64,000 bases of DNA from Sulfitobacter sediminilitoris. GTDB taxonomy: Bacteria > Pseudomonadota > Alphaproteobacteria > Rhodobacterales > Rhodobacteraceae. The stretch spans positions 62,001 to 126,000 of the forward strand of contig NZ_JAABNT010000009.1 of the NCBI RefSeq assembly GCF_010667575.1, written 5' to 3'. The position numbers and the translations under genes were made by a program. Shown in pieces: positions 1 to 7,208 of the stretch (positions within the stretch are counted from its first letter, which is position 1; every line of letters begins with the position of its first letter). The notes beneath the pieces were generated by a model. That model was not told the DNA's origin, searched no databases, and saw nothing but the letters and a program-made list of their open reading frames with translations.

Positions 1-211
1 CGATCTCGCGCCCTGCTTCTGACAATTGCTGAACCCGGACCGTTCCCTTGACCAGCAACAGGAGGTTTTCGGCCGGATTGCCGGGACCAAATATAATCGA
101 CCCCTTGTCGAGCTTCACAGTCCGCGCTTTGCGATCAAGAAGGCGGGACACGTCGTCGGAAATTCCGCCAAGACCGGGAAAATGCGCACGCCAAGTCGGT
201 TGTGTCAGCAT
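1..211 (-). CDS. Crp/Fnr-family transcriptional regulator, N-terminal part (cut by window start)
   Basis: About 70 N-terminal residues are visible. They form the start of a cyclic-nucleotide-binding-type beta roll: a glycine-bearing strand (KLDKGSIIFGPGNPAENLLL) followed by LVKGTVRVQQLSEAGREI, the usual layout of Crp/Fnr sensors. The ATG at 211 is preceded by AAGGA about nine bases upstream. No cysteine is present in the visible part, so an N-terminal FNR-type iron-sulphur cluster is not evident. The DNA-binding domain lies outside the window. A TTGAT-N4-GTCAA box sits 53 bases upstream, so the gene itself is probably controlled by an FNR/FixK-type protein. Which Crp/Fnr subfamily it belongs to cannot be decided. 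Confidence 0.8.
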   Translation of the reverse strand, partial: MLTQPTWRAHFPGLGGISDDVSRLLDRKARTVKLDKGSIIFGPGNPAENLLLLVKGTVRVQQLSEAGREI

Positions 212-263
212 AGGAGGTCATCCTTCGTTGGGGCGTTGATAGCCCGGCCATAGGGCTTTTCCA

Positions 264-277
264 TTGATATTTGTCAA
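264..277. promoter_or_regulatory. FNR/FixK-type box TTGATATTTGTCAA
   Basis: TTGAT-ATTT-GTCAA matches nine of ten conserved positions of the FNR/FnrL consensus TTGAT-N4-ATCAA. It lies in the 159-bp gap between the leftward Crp/Fnr gene and the rightward site-2 protease gene. In the leftward direction a TATCAA hexamer (241-236) falls where the -10 of a class II FNR promoter would lie, about 32 bases from the box centre. Control of the regulator gene is therefore the better supported direction; control of the protease is possible. Confidence 0.7.
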
Positions 278-370
278 CGCGAAACCTGCTTTTGGATTGT
301 TCGTCCGGTTTTTGAGACAGATCAATTCGGCAACTTCTGTGCGCTTTAGAGTGAAAAGAAAAAAGGCTGC

Positions 371-1516
371 ATGATGTTCTCAAACTCAGTTAAGATCTTC
401 TCTTTTGCCGGCTTTGACATCAAATTGGACCCAAGCTGGCTTTTGATTGCCGCGCTGATCACCTGGAGCCTTGCGCAACAGTATTTCCCTTCAACCATGC
501 CCGGCCTCAGCCAGCAAACCTATCTGCTGATGGGCGTCTTTGCGATGCTGTGCTTCTTCGCCTCGCTCTTGTTGCATGAGATGTCTCATTCAGTCGTGGC
601 GCGGCATTTTGGGATTGAGATCAAGGGTATCACCCTGTTTCTTTTCGGCGGCGTGGCAGAGCTGGAGGCAGAACCGAAATCAGCCGAAGTTGAATTGCTG
701 GTAGCAATTGCAGGACCGCTGATGAGTCTCCTGCTATCACTCGGTTTTTGGATCTTGGCAGGGGTATCGACCCTGGCCATTGGCTCATCACCACTGACCG
801 AGGTCCTGTCCTACCTGTCGATGATCAATCTTGTGCTGGCCCTGTTCAATCTCGTGCCCGCCTTTCCGCTTGACGGTGGCCGTGTGTTGCGCGCGTGGCT
901 GTGGCATCGCCACGGGGATATTCTGCGTGCCACGGAAACAGCGGCAAAATCAGGTACCATCTTTGCCATGGTGCTGATGTTCTTTGGCGTTTTGGCGCTT
1001 TTCCAAGGCATCATTGCTGCGGGCATATGGCAGATCATGATCGGTTTGTTCATCTTGGCGGCTGCGCGCTCAAGCTACCAGCATCAGCTCGCACAGAGCG
1101 TGTTCGCAAACAAATCAGTGCGTGAACTTATGGTCGCGGATCCGGTTGTCGTCTCGCCGGGCATGACGCTCTCCGCCTTCGTCAATACGGTGATGCTACA
1201 AAAGCATGTGCAGTTTGTTCCAGTTGTCGAAGACGGCGCGCTGCTTGGGCACATGGACGCGGGCGTCCTCGCTTCCATCGACCGCGAAAATTGGGCCAAC
1301 ACGCAAGTCGGGGATGTGTTTGCCGGGCTTGAAAACGCCTCGATGGTGTCGCCGGACATGGCTGCTCAGGATTTGATGTCACATATCTCCAAGACCGGAA
1401 GACGCAAGTTTTTGGTCGTGGATGATCACAAGCTGTTAGGCGTCATCACCTTGGCTGACCTCACAGACTATCTACGGATGGCCGATATTCTGCGTCACCC
1501 GCAAACCAATGGGTGA
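371..1516 (+). CDS. Site-2 protease family (M50) membrane metalloprotease with C-terminal CBS pair
   Basis: A 381-residue polytopic membrane protein. The zinc site HEMSH is at residues 69-73 inside a membrane segment, and the second motif NLVPAFPLDGG is at 160-170 with the third metal ligand Asp168. A further membrane segment (about 192-225) precedes two CBS domains (about 245-375), which in this family are thought to bind adenine nucleotides and regulate intramembrane proteolysis. The length and order match SpoIVFB/Rip3-like proteases with CBS domains. The substrate is unknown; anti-sigma factors are typical targets of the superfamily. The next gene starts three bases after the stop, so the two are probably cotranscribed. 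Two consecutive ATG codons (371, 374) are possible starts. Confidence 0.9.
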   Translation: MMFSNSVKIFSFAGFDIKLDPSWLLIAALITWSLAQQYFPSTMPGLSQQTYLLMGVFAMLCFFASLLLHEMSHSVVARHFGIEIKGITLFLFGGVAELEAEPKSAEVELLVAIAGPLMSLLLSLGFWILAGVSTLAIGSSPLTEVLSYLSMINLVLALFNLVPAFPLDGGRVLRAWLWHRHGDILRATETAAKSGTIFAMVLMFFGVLALFQGIIAAGIWQIMIGLFILAAARSSYQHQLAQSVFANKSVRELMVADPVVVSPGMTLSAFVNTVMLQKHVQFVPVVEDGALLGHMDAGVLASIDRENWANTQVGDVFAGLENASMVSPDMAAQDLMSHISKTGRRKFLVVDDHKLLGVITLADLTDYLRMADILRHPQTNG

Positions 1517-1519
1517 GCC

Positions 1520-2098
1520 ATGAAGAATATCGTGATCATCCTGGGACATCCTGACGCCGCCGGCGGCCATTATTGTCACGCTGTTGCCGAGGCTTACCGC
1601 GTTGCCGCAGCGCAGGCAGGGCACATGATCACGGTCTTGGATGTTGCCCGGTCAGAAGTGACTTTCCTGCGTACCAAGGAAGAATGGGAAAGCAACACGG
1701 TCCCTGACTACGTCCGCGACGCCCAGACCGCGATCAAGGATGCGGATCATATCGTGATGATCTATCCGCTGTGGATGGGCGATGTGCCTGCCCTGCTGAA
1801 AGCATGGATAGAACAGGTCTTTCGCAAAGGCTTTGCCTTCGAAATGGACGGTCAAAACTGGCATGGCGCGCTAAAGGGTAAATCAGCGCGGGTTATTGTG
1901 ACCATGGGCATGCCGGGATTTTTCTATCGCTGGTTCTTCTTCGCTCACTCCCTGCGAAGTCTTGACCGCAACATACTGAAATTCTGCGGCATCAGACCCG
2001 TGCGCTGGAGCATTGTCGGCAACGTCGAAGACCCAAGCGGCAAGGTACAGAAGAAGTTTCTTGAAACAGCAGGCCTGCTTGGGAGCAAGGGAATGTAG
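1520..2098 (+). CDS. NAD(P)H-dependent flavin oxidoreductase, flavodoxin-like fold (quinone reductase/KefF type)
   Basis: The 192-residue protein starts with a beta strand and phosphate loop (IVIILGHPDAAGGHYCHAVA) typical of the NQO1/MdaB/KefF flavodoxin-like family. The motif IVMIYPLWMGDVPALLKAWI is the FMN/FAD-binding segment with the conserved P-L-W of the family, followed by FRKGFAF. These enzymes reduce quinones or other electrophiles with two electrons from NAD(P)H and protect against redox stress. It lies three bases behind the site-2 protease and 116 bases ahead of the histidine kinase. The natural substrate cannot be read from the sequence. Confidence 0.82.
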   Translation: MKNIVIILGHPDAAGGHYCHAVAEAYRVAAAQAGHMITVLDVARSEVTFLRTKEEWESNTVPDYVRDAQTAIKDADHIVMIYPLWMGDVPALLKAWIEQVFRKGFAFEMDGQNWHGALKGKSARVIVTMGMPGFFYRWFFFAHSLRSLDRNILKFCGIRPVRWSIVGNVEDPSGKVQKKFLETAGLLGSKGM

Positions 2099-2214
2099 CA
2101 ATGGTTGTGCGTCGGCACGCAGAATGGTCTCAACTGGCTCATGCTAAGCACTGCACTTCGCCCTTGCCGAAGACCCCCTCAATTTGGCAGGCTGACCTGA
2201 AAGTCGGAGGGGGC

Positions 2215-3765
2215 ATGGAACCAGAAATACAAAACAGCGCCCTGCTTGACGCCATTCTCGAAGCTGCGGTGGATGCAATCATAGTTGCGGATAAGCACGG
2301 CGTGATTCAACGGGCAAACGGTGCTGCCTTTGCACTGTTTGGATACCCTGCTGAGGAAATGCTTGGCCAGAATGTGAAGTCGCTGATGCCCATGGACATG
2401 GCTGCCCAGCATGACGGGTTCATGCAGCACTACATGGAAACCGGCGAAAAGCGGATCATCGGGATCGGTCGCGACGTCGAAGGCCTACGCAGGAACGGTG
2501 CCGTCTTTCCGCTAAATCTGTCAGTCGGCCATTCTCGGATCGACGAACAAGACATGTTCGTCGGCATCCTGCATGATCTGACGCAGCGCAAAGCAACTGA
2601 AGATGCGCTGGCCCGTTCTCAACGACTTGAGGCCATTGGCCAGATGACCGGCGGCATCGCGCATGATTTCAACAATCTTCTGACAGTCGTTATCGGCAAT
2701 CTCGAACTGATGGAGATGCGCAGCACCGATAGCCGTCAGTTAAGCCTGTTGCGCGACGCCCTCGATGCAGCAGAGCTTGGGGCCGAATTGACATCGCGGC
2801 TGCTGGTCTTTGCCAGAAAGAGCAATCTGAAGCCTGTCAGAACCAACTTGGGCAAACTGTGCGAGAAGACGCTGGCCATCATTCGCCGCACGGTCGGGTC
2901 CGCCATCACGATAACAGCAGAATGTGATCCTAACGTTGATCCGGTTCTTATTGATCCGTCAGAGCTGCAATCTGCCCTGATGAACCTTGCTCTTAATGCC
3001 CGCGACGCCATGGGCAAGGGAGGCGATTTGTTGATATCGGTCTCTAATGTCGCGATCGACGATACATACATCGCGCAGGAAACCGATATTGCGCCGGGCA
3101 AGTATGTGCGCCTTTCTGTCAGCGACGATGGCGCGGGAATGAACGAAGAAGCCCAAAAACGCGCCTTTGAGCCATTCTTTACAACCAAGTCCGAAAGCTC
3201 TGGCACCGGTCTGGGACTTGCTATGGTCTACGGGTTTGTCAAACAATCAGGCGGCCATATCACACTTTACAGTGAGCCCGGTCTGGGCACCAGTTTCGGC
3301 CTCTATTTCCCCGCGATCACGTCAGATAGGTCGGAAGAAAAATCAGATCAGGCTTCTGTATCTGAAAGTGGTTATCTTCCTACACAAGAAAAAACCATCC
3401 TTGTCGTCGAAGACAACGAAAAGGTCAGAAGGCTCTCTCTGGAACGTATGCGCAATCTTGGTTTTAGGGTGTTGGAAGCCGAAAATGGCGATGCTGCATA
3501 TGCCATGCTCAAGAATGGCGCTGAGGTCGATCTTGTCTTTTCGGACCTAGTAATGCCCGGCGATCTGAACGGTTATGATCTTGCAGCCAAAATCAACGCT
3601 GAATTCCCAAAGGTCAAAGTACTTTTGACTTCTGGCTATGTAAGTGACGTCATTACACGCGGTATGGCACATTCAAAACCATATGATATCCTTCACAAGC
3701 CTTACCGTCAGCCTGATCTGGCCCACCGGATTCAGGCGCTCTTGGCCGAGGTCGACGACGACTGA
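2215..3765 (+). CDS. Hybrid sensor histidine kinase with FixL-type PAS domain and receiver domain
   Basis: 516 residues from the ATG at 2215, chosen because GGAGGGGGC directly precedes it; an in-frame upstream ATG at 2101 has no such signal. The PAS domain (about 8-125) closely resembles the haem PAS of FixL: it carries QHDGF with His66 at the position of the FixL proximal haem ligand, and RIIGIGR ending in Arg86 at the position of the oxygen-sensing arginine. Next come the H-box (GQMTGGIAHDFNNLL, His150), an ATPase domain (N-box around MNLALNARDAM, DDGAGM, GTGLGLAMV) and a receiver domain (ILVVEDNEKVRR, acceptor in VFSDLVMPG). No membrane segment is seen, so a soluble sensor is expected. The ligand is inferred, not shown. 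The stop overlaps the stop of the convergent regulator gene by 34 bases. Confidence 0.9.
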   Translation: MEPEIQNSALLDAILEAAVDAIIVADKHGVIQRANGAAFALFGYPAEEMLGQNVKSLMPMDMAAQHDGFMQHYMETGEKRIIGIGRDVEGLRRNGAVFPLNLSVGHSRIDEQDMFVGILHDLTQRKATEDALARSQRLEAIGQMTGGIAHDFNNLLTVVIGNLELMEMRSTDSRQLSLLRDALDAAELGAELTSRLLVFARKSNLKPVRTNLGKLCEKTLAIIRRTVGSAITITAECDPNVDPVLIDPSELQSALMNLALNARDAMGKGGDLLISVSNVAIDDTYIAQETDIAPGKYVRLSVSDDGAGMNEEAQKRAFEPFFTTKSESSGTGLGLAMVYGFVKQSGGHITLYSEPGLGTSFGLYFPAITSDRSEEKSDQASVSESGYLPTQEKTILVVEDNEKVRRLSLERMRNLGFRVLEAENGDAAYAMLKNGAEVDLVFSDLVMPGDLNGYDLAAKINAEFPKVKVLLTSGYVSDVITRGMAHSKPYDILHKPYRQPDLAHRIQALLAEVDDD

Positions 3766-4505
3766 ACCTCTTTGACATCGCAGGCAAAGGTATACCCGAC
3801 CCCGCGGACGGTCTTGATAAGTTTAGGATCGGACGGATCCCGCTCGATCTTTTTGCGCAAGCGGGCTATCTGATTGTCGACTGTGCGGTCCATCGGGCTC
3901 CAGCCCTGCCCGCCAATCAAATCCATCAACTGATCCCGCGAAAGGACGCGTTTGGGGCGCTCCATAAAGACGGAGAGCAATTTGAAATCTCCGCTGGTCA
4001 GCCCGCATTCCTTTCCGTCGCGGTCCATCAGTTCCATCCGATCCGGTACAGCGACCATACCATCGAAGCTGAACTTAGGACTTTCGTCTGTCCGCTCGGC
4101 TATATCTCCAGATCTTGAGGAAATGGTTTTCCCGCCCGCCTCACCCGTGCGGCGCAACACGCTGCGGATCCGTGCGACGACCTCGCGAATGTGGAAGGGT
4201 TTGGTGATATAATCATCCGCGCCAACCTCAAGCCCGACAACGCGATCAATGACATCATCCTTGCCGGTTACCATGATAATCGGAACGGCAGATTTCTGCC
4301 GAATCTGTCGTGCGATTTCCACACCACTTTCAGAACCAAGCTGAATATCGAGCGTAATGAGACTGACATTTGTCTGATCCAGCGCCTCAAAAACGCCCTC
4401 GGAGCAGTCGGATTCAATAACCTCGAACCCTTCTTCCTCCATCACATTACGGAGTAGCTTTCGGATTTTCGGGTCGTCTTCGACGACTAGAATGCTTTGT
4501 TTCAT
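3732..4505 (-). CDS. OmpR-family response regulator
   Basis: 257 residues: an N-terminal receiver domain with ILVVEDDPKIRK, phosphoacceptor Asp53 (ITLDIQLG), Thr80 and Lys102 (YITKPF), then a winged-helix DNA-binding domain (about 145-240) ending in the typical IKTVRGVGYTF segment. The linker (about 120-145) is charged and probably flexible. It is convergent with the hybrid kinase, and their 3' ends overlap by 34 bases, while its start faces the FixK-like gene. The kinase is the obvious partner, although its own receiver domain means a phosphorelay or an unlinked partner remains possible. Tandem ATACAAA repeats and a palindrome in the divergent promoter are candidate binding sites. Confidence 0.9.
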   Translation of the reverse strand: MKQSILVVEDDPKIRKLLRNVMEEEGFEVIESDCSEGVFEALDQTNVSLITLDIQLGSESGVEIARQIRQKSAVPIIMVTGKDDVIDRVVGLEVGADDYITKPFHIREVVARIRSVLRRTGEAGGKTISSRSGDIAERTDESPKFSFDGMVAVPDRMELMDRDGKECGLTSGDFKLLSVFMERPKRVLSRDQLMDLIGGQGWSPMDRTVDNQIARLRKKIERDPSDPKLIKTVRGVGYTFACDVKEVQSSSTSAKSA

Positions 4506-4580
4506 TGGTCAAAACTGCAATTTTCTACATCGGTGCCTCACCGACAGATCAGGCCTTACCCGCGATTTGTAACGTGGCGC

Positions 4581-4597
4581 ATACAAACTGATACAAA
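4581..4597. promoter_or_regulatory. Tandem ATACAAA direct repeats, ten-base period
   Basis: ATACAAA occurs at 4581-4587 and 4591-4597, exactly ten bases apart, with a related ATACAAC at 4650-4656. OmpR-family regulators usually bind tandem direct repeats with a 10-11 base period, and the gene for such a regulator starts 76 bases away. The site lies in the 168-bp divergent promoter between that gene and the FixK-like gene. The assignment is an inference from spacing and position. Confidence 0.45.
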
Positions 4598-4616
4598 ACT
4601 TCTTACGTTAAGAAGT
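4598..4616. promoter_or_regulatory. Perfect palindrome ACTTCTTA-CGT-TAAGAAGT
   Basis: Two perfect 8-base arms separated by CGT. The site directly abuts the ATACAAA direct repeats and lies 58 bases upstream of the FixK-like start codon. It has no run of T after it and sits between divergent genes, so an operator is more likely than a terminator. It does not match the FNR consensus. The protein that binds it is unknown. Confidence 0.5.
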
Positions 4617-4673
4617 ACGCTGGTTACACAGCGTGTTCAAGTTCCCCCGATACAACCAATGGGGGTCTGCACT

Positions 4674-5351
4674 ATGTACGTCACAATTCCATCCGATATT
4701 ACGCGCCATCGTCCTGTCAGCCCGATCACAACGACGGCACCCAAGAGCCACGAGACTCATTTGAAAGCTGAGTCCTATCTCTATTTCGAAGGTGATCCGG
4801 TCGACTGGCTTTATCAGGTCAAGACCGGCGTGCTGCGCCTGACACGCCTTTTGGAAGATGGTCGTCGTCAGGTCATCGCCTTTGGCTATCCCGGAGATAT
4901 TGTTGGGTTTCCCTCTGGCGGCCTGCATCATACGGATTGCGACGTATTGGTCGATGCCACGCTTCAGCCCTACCGTCGCTCTGCGCTTGAATCAGGCGAA
5001 GGCGATCCAGCGCTACATTCCGCACTGCTTCAGGCCGCACTAAGCGAAATCAGCGCGATGCAGGATCACTTCATGATGCTGGGCCGCAAGTCCGCAGTTG
5101 AAAAGATGGCCTCATTCCTTTGTGTTCTGGCTGACAGGGTCGGCGAAGACCAAGGCGATCAGCGCAGGATCGACCTGCCGATGCGGCGTGGGGACATCGC
5201 CGATTTCCTTGGCCTAACCACTGAGACCGTGAGCAGAACGCTGACCCAGTTGCGCAAAAGCGGTGTCATCGCCGTCCAGAACATCCACACTGTCGCTGTA
5301 CTGCGCCCCGAGGCCCTGCTTCATCTTTCGCGGGGCAGTCACGACAATTGA
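4674..5351 (+). CDS. FixK-like Crp/Fnr-family transcriptional regulator
   Basis: 225 residues from the ATG at 4674; upstream in-frame codons translate into a sequence unlike the family, so the shorter start is preferred. Residues 30-105 form the sensor beta roll and residues 168-200 the helix-turn-helix (RRGDIADFLGLTTETVSRTL). The recognition helix has Glu184-x-x-Ser187-Arg188, the E-xx-SR pattern by which FNR and FixK read TTGAT half-sites. The N-terminal cysteines needed for an FNR iron-sulphur cluster are missing (only Cys89 and Cys150 are seen), so it is FixK-like: its activity would depend on its amount, probably set by the adjacent two-component genes. It is a natural candidate to act at the TTGAT boxes in this window. 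Confidence 0.87.
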   Translation: MYVTIPSDITRHRPVSPITTTAPKSHETHLKAESYLYFEGDPVDWLYQVKTGVLRLTRLLEDGRRQVIAFGYPGDIVGFPSGGLHHTDCDVLVDATLQPYRRSALESGEGDPALHSALLQAALSEISAMQDHFMMLGRKSAVEKMASFLCVLADRVGEDQGDQRRIDLPMRRGDIADFLGLTTETVSRTLTQLRKSGVIAVQNIHTVAVLRPEALLHLSRGSHDN

Positions 5352-5369
5352 GACACGTTACTCAAGACT

Positions 5370-5389
5370 TGCCCCCTGTTCAGGGGGCA
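5370..5389. terminator. Bidirectional hairpin between convergent genes
   Basis: GCCCCCTG-TT-CAGGGGGC forms a GC-rich stem, extended by a T-A pair, starting 19 bases after the FixK-like stop codon. Its right half contains the last codons of the convergent DUF2267 gene. There is no long T run on either side, so termination may be weak or factor-assisted. Confidence 0.55.
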
Positions 5390-5811
5390 GGCCAAAGGCT
5401 TCGAATGCCTTCGGGCAGGCTCGCACGCACATCCTTGATTTCGCCTGCGCTCAATCGGTTATTAAGCATTTCGAAAACATAACGGATGTCTTCAGCGCCG
5501 CGATACTCAGGTGTTTTACCCAACCCTTCTTCAATTGCAGCAACAAATGCGGCGGTACTGCGCTCTCTAACCGGCGTACGCTTGGGCACCCAACCTTCAA
5601 AGAAAATGCCCCGGATCAAGAGTGGAAGCTGAGCGGATAGCTGAGCCAGTTCATCTGGCAACAGGTGGTCGCGCACGTTGTGCAGGGTGACCCGCATCAT
5701 CCGCAGCGCACTGCGCTTTGACGACCAATCCAGCCGCTCAGAAAGTTCATTCACCCATTCGTGGGCTACCTGTTCAGCACGGTCGATGACTTGCAGGCCC
5801 TGGTCAGACAT
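5380..5811 (-). CDS. DUF2267 family protein
   Basis: 143 residues, all helical in appearance, with a duplicated segment arrangement: residues 8-70 (VIDRAEQVAHEWVNELSERL followed by LRMMRVTLHNVRDHLLPDE) and 85-140 (FVAAIEEGLGK, YVFEMLNNRLSAGEIKDVRA, LPEGIRSLW). This matches DUF2267, a family of small soluble proteins often found with universal stress proteins and general stress genes. The molecular role is unknown. A strong ribosome site (AGGAGAAACGCC) precedes the ATG. It lies 23 bases behind the bactofilin-like gene and is probably cotranscribed with it from the promoter carrying the FNR box at 7078. Confidence 0.85.
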   Translation of the reverse strand: MSDQGLQVIDRAEQVAHEWVNELSERLDWSSKRSALRMMRVTLHNVRDHLLPDELAQLSAQLPLLIRGIFFEGWVPKRTPVRERSTAAFVAAIEEGLGKTPEYRGAEDIRYVFEMLNNRLSAGEIKDVRASLPEGIRSLWPAP

Positions 5812-5834
5812 GGCGTTTCTCCTGTAGATTTGTT

Positions 5835-7016
5835 TCAGTCTTTGATCGGTTTCATATCGACGTCGAGGACCACATCAGGTGAGCCCAGCAACGACTGGAA
5901 GATCGCGTTCGTCATCGCCCCCATTCCCAGCAGGACCAGCGTATAGTTCGCCACCCAACCGACGAAGGGAATGAAGTTGAGCAAGGCCACGAGTGTGATG
6001 GCCCCAGCAAACACCAGCAGACGCACGACTGCCCCGGGATCCTTCGTACCGCCCAATCCGGCAAAGACCCACATCGCGATGCTATAGGCCCCCAGCGCGT
6101 AGGCGAGCGTCCAGAACAACACGATGGCAAGAATTGCGATCGGAACAAAAGGCAGTCCGACAATGGTCATCGCCGTGATCGGCACCATACCGAACAGCAG
6201 CGCAAGACCAACAATGCCCAGCACGATGGATTTGCCCGGCGCCTTTGCAACGCTGCTGCGCATCCGTTCAAGCCTGTGGGGCATGAACGTCAGCATTAAC
6301 GCACCAAGCACCACAAAGAACAGCAGTGACACGATAAAACCAAAGAACATGGAGGCGAATGTTGGCAGGACCGGCATCTCCTTGCGCACGTCTTCCCATT
6401 CGTCCCAGGCATCTCCAAGATCCAGCTTCTCAAAGATCACGCGATCGTCGGGTGCAACGCGTTCAGGGACGGAAATCTTTTCCTCGGTGCTGTAGGTCAG
6501 GATGCCGTCGATCACAGCCTCGGACCCGAACGACAAGGAATTCGCTGTGATGCGGACATCACCCTTTATAGGCGCGTTCACAATGACATCCATGCCCATT
6601 GCAGCAAGCGAACCCAGAATAGGGCCCTCAATTGTGATCGTATTCCCAATCAGGCGCGCGTTGCCCATTGTTTCGGATGCAGGATCAGTCCGCAGCGAAA
6701 AACCTGCAGCGGTAAGATCCTCTGAAACCTTGCCACGGACGACAACCGTGCCGCCCACGGCATAAAGATCCTGAGCAGTATCCGCATTGATCGTAATATC
6801 AAATCCCGTGACATGCAGATCACCTTGGGAAACACCTCCCGTGACTATCCTGCGACCAGAGACAAAGGCATCGCCTGTGCTATCCAATGACTGGGTTATC
6901 GTGCCACCTGACAGATAAGTATCCCCGCCATGAACCAAACTTACGTTTTCCGACAAAGCGACAGTGGCGAGCAATGCCATGAAAATGCTGGCAAAACAGG
7001 TGCGGAAACAGGGCAT
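5835..7016 (-). CDS. Bactofilin-like polymer-forming domain protein with C-terminal membrane segments
   Basis: 393 residues from the ATG at 7016, preceded by AAAAAGGAGCACGTC. A signal peptide (residues 1-22, ALLATVALS) is followed by a right-handed beta-helix-like repeat region (about 28-190) with short turns such as GGDTYLSGGTI, GDAFVSGRRI and GDVRITANSL, the pattern of bactofilin-type polymer-forming proteins. After a charged linker come membrane segments at roughly 222-245, 263-315 and 340-385. The combination suggests an envelope scaffold with its repeat domain outside the cytoplasmic membrane. The specific function is unknown. Its promoter region carries a perfect FNR box, so expression at low oxygen is likely. 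Confidence 0.8.
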   Translation of the reverse strand: MPCFRTCFASIFMALLATVALSENVSLVHGGDTYLSGGTITQSLDSTGDAFVSGRRIVTGGVSQGDLHVTGFDITINADTAQDLYAVGGTVVVRGKVSEDLTAAGFSLRTDPASETMGNARLIGNTITIEGPILGSLAAMGMDVIVNAPIKGDVRITANSLSFGSEAVIDGILTYSTEEKISVPERVAPDDRVIFEKLDLGDAWDEWEDVRKEMPVLPTFASMFFGFIVSLLFFVVLGALMLTFMPHRLERMRSSVAKAPGKSIVLGIVGLALLFGMVPITAMTIVGLPFVPIAILAIVLFWTLAYALGAYSIAMWVFAGLGGTKDPGAVVRLLVFAGAITLVALLNFIPFVGWVANYTLVLLGMGAMTNAIFQSLLGSPDVVLDVDMKPIKD

Positions 7017-7077
7017 GACGTGCTCCTTTTTAAGAGGAAGGTTTGATTGGGTACTACACCCCGTTCGGCGGATGGGA

Positions 7078-7091
7078 TTGATCCGGATCAA
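7078..7091. promoter_or_regulatory. Perfect FNR/FixK box TTGATCCGGATCAA in divergent promoter
   Basis: All ten conserved positions of TTGAT-N4-ATCAA match, and the symmetry extends to a 22-bp perfect palindrome (7074-7095). It lies between the leftward bactofilin-like/DUF2267 pair and the rightward uspA gene. TAGTAC (7056-7051, leftward) and TAGTTT (7113-7118, rightward) are about 31 bases from the box centre on each side, the class II FNR layout for both directions. Confidence 0.88.
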
Positions 7092-7208
7092 TCCCTAAAT
7101 CGGCTGTTTTGCTAGTTTCGTCTGTGGCAGGGCTCCGATTGTCGGTGTCTTGCTGAAATAAATTCGCGGGGCGTGACGCTCTGCCCTGAAGTCAAAAGGA
7201 TGAACACC

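Noticed and set aside
5370..5389. Hairpin as an operator
   Set aside because: It lies between two convergent stop codons, so a terminator role fits better.
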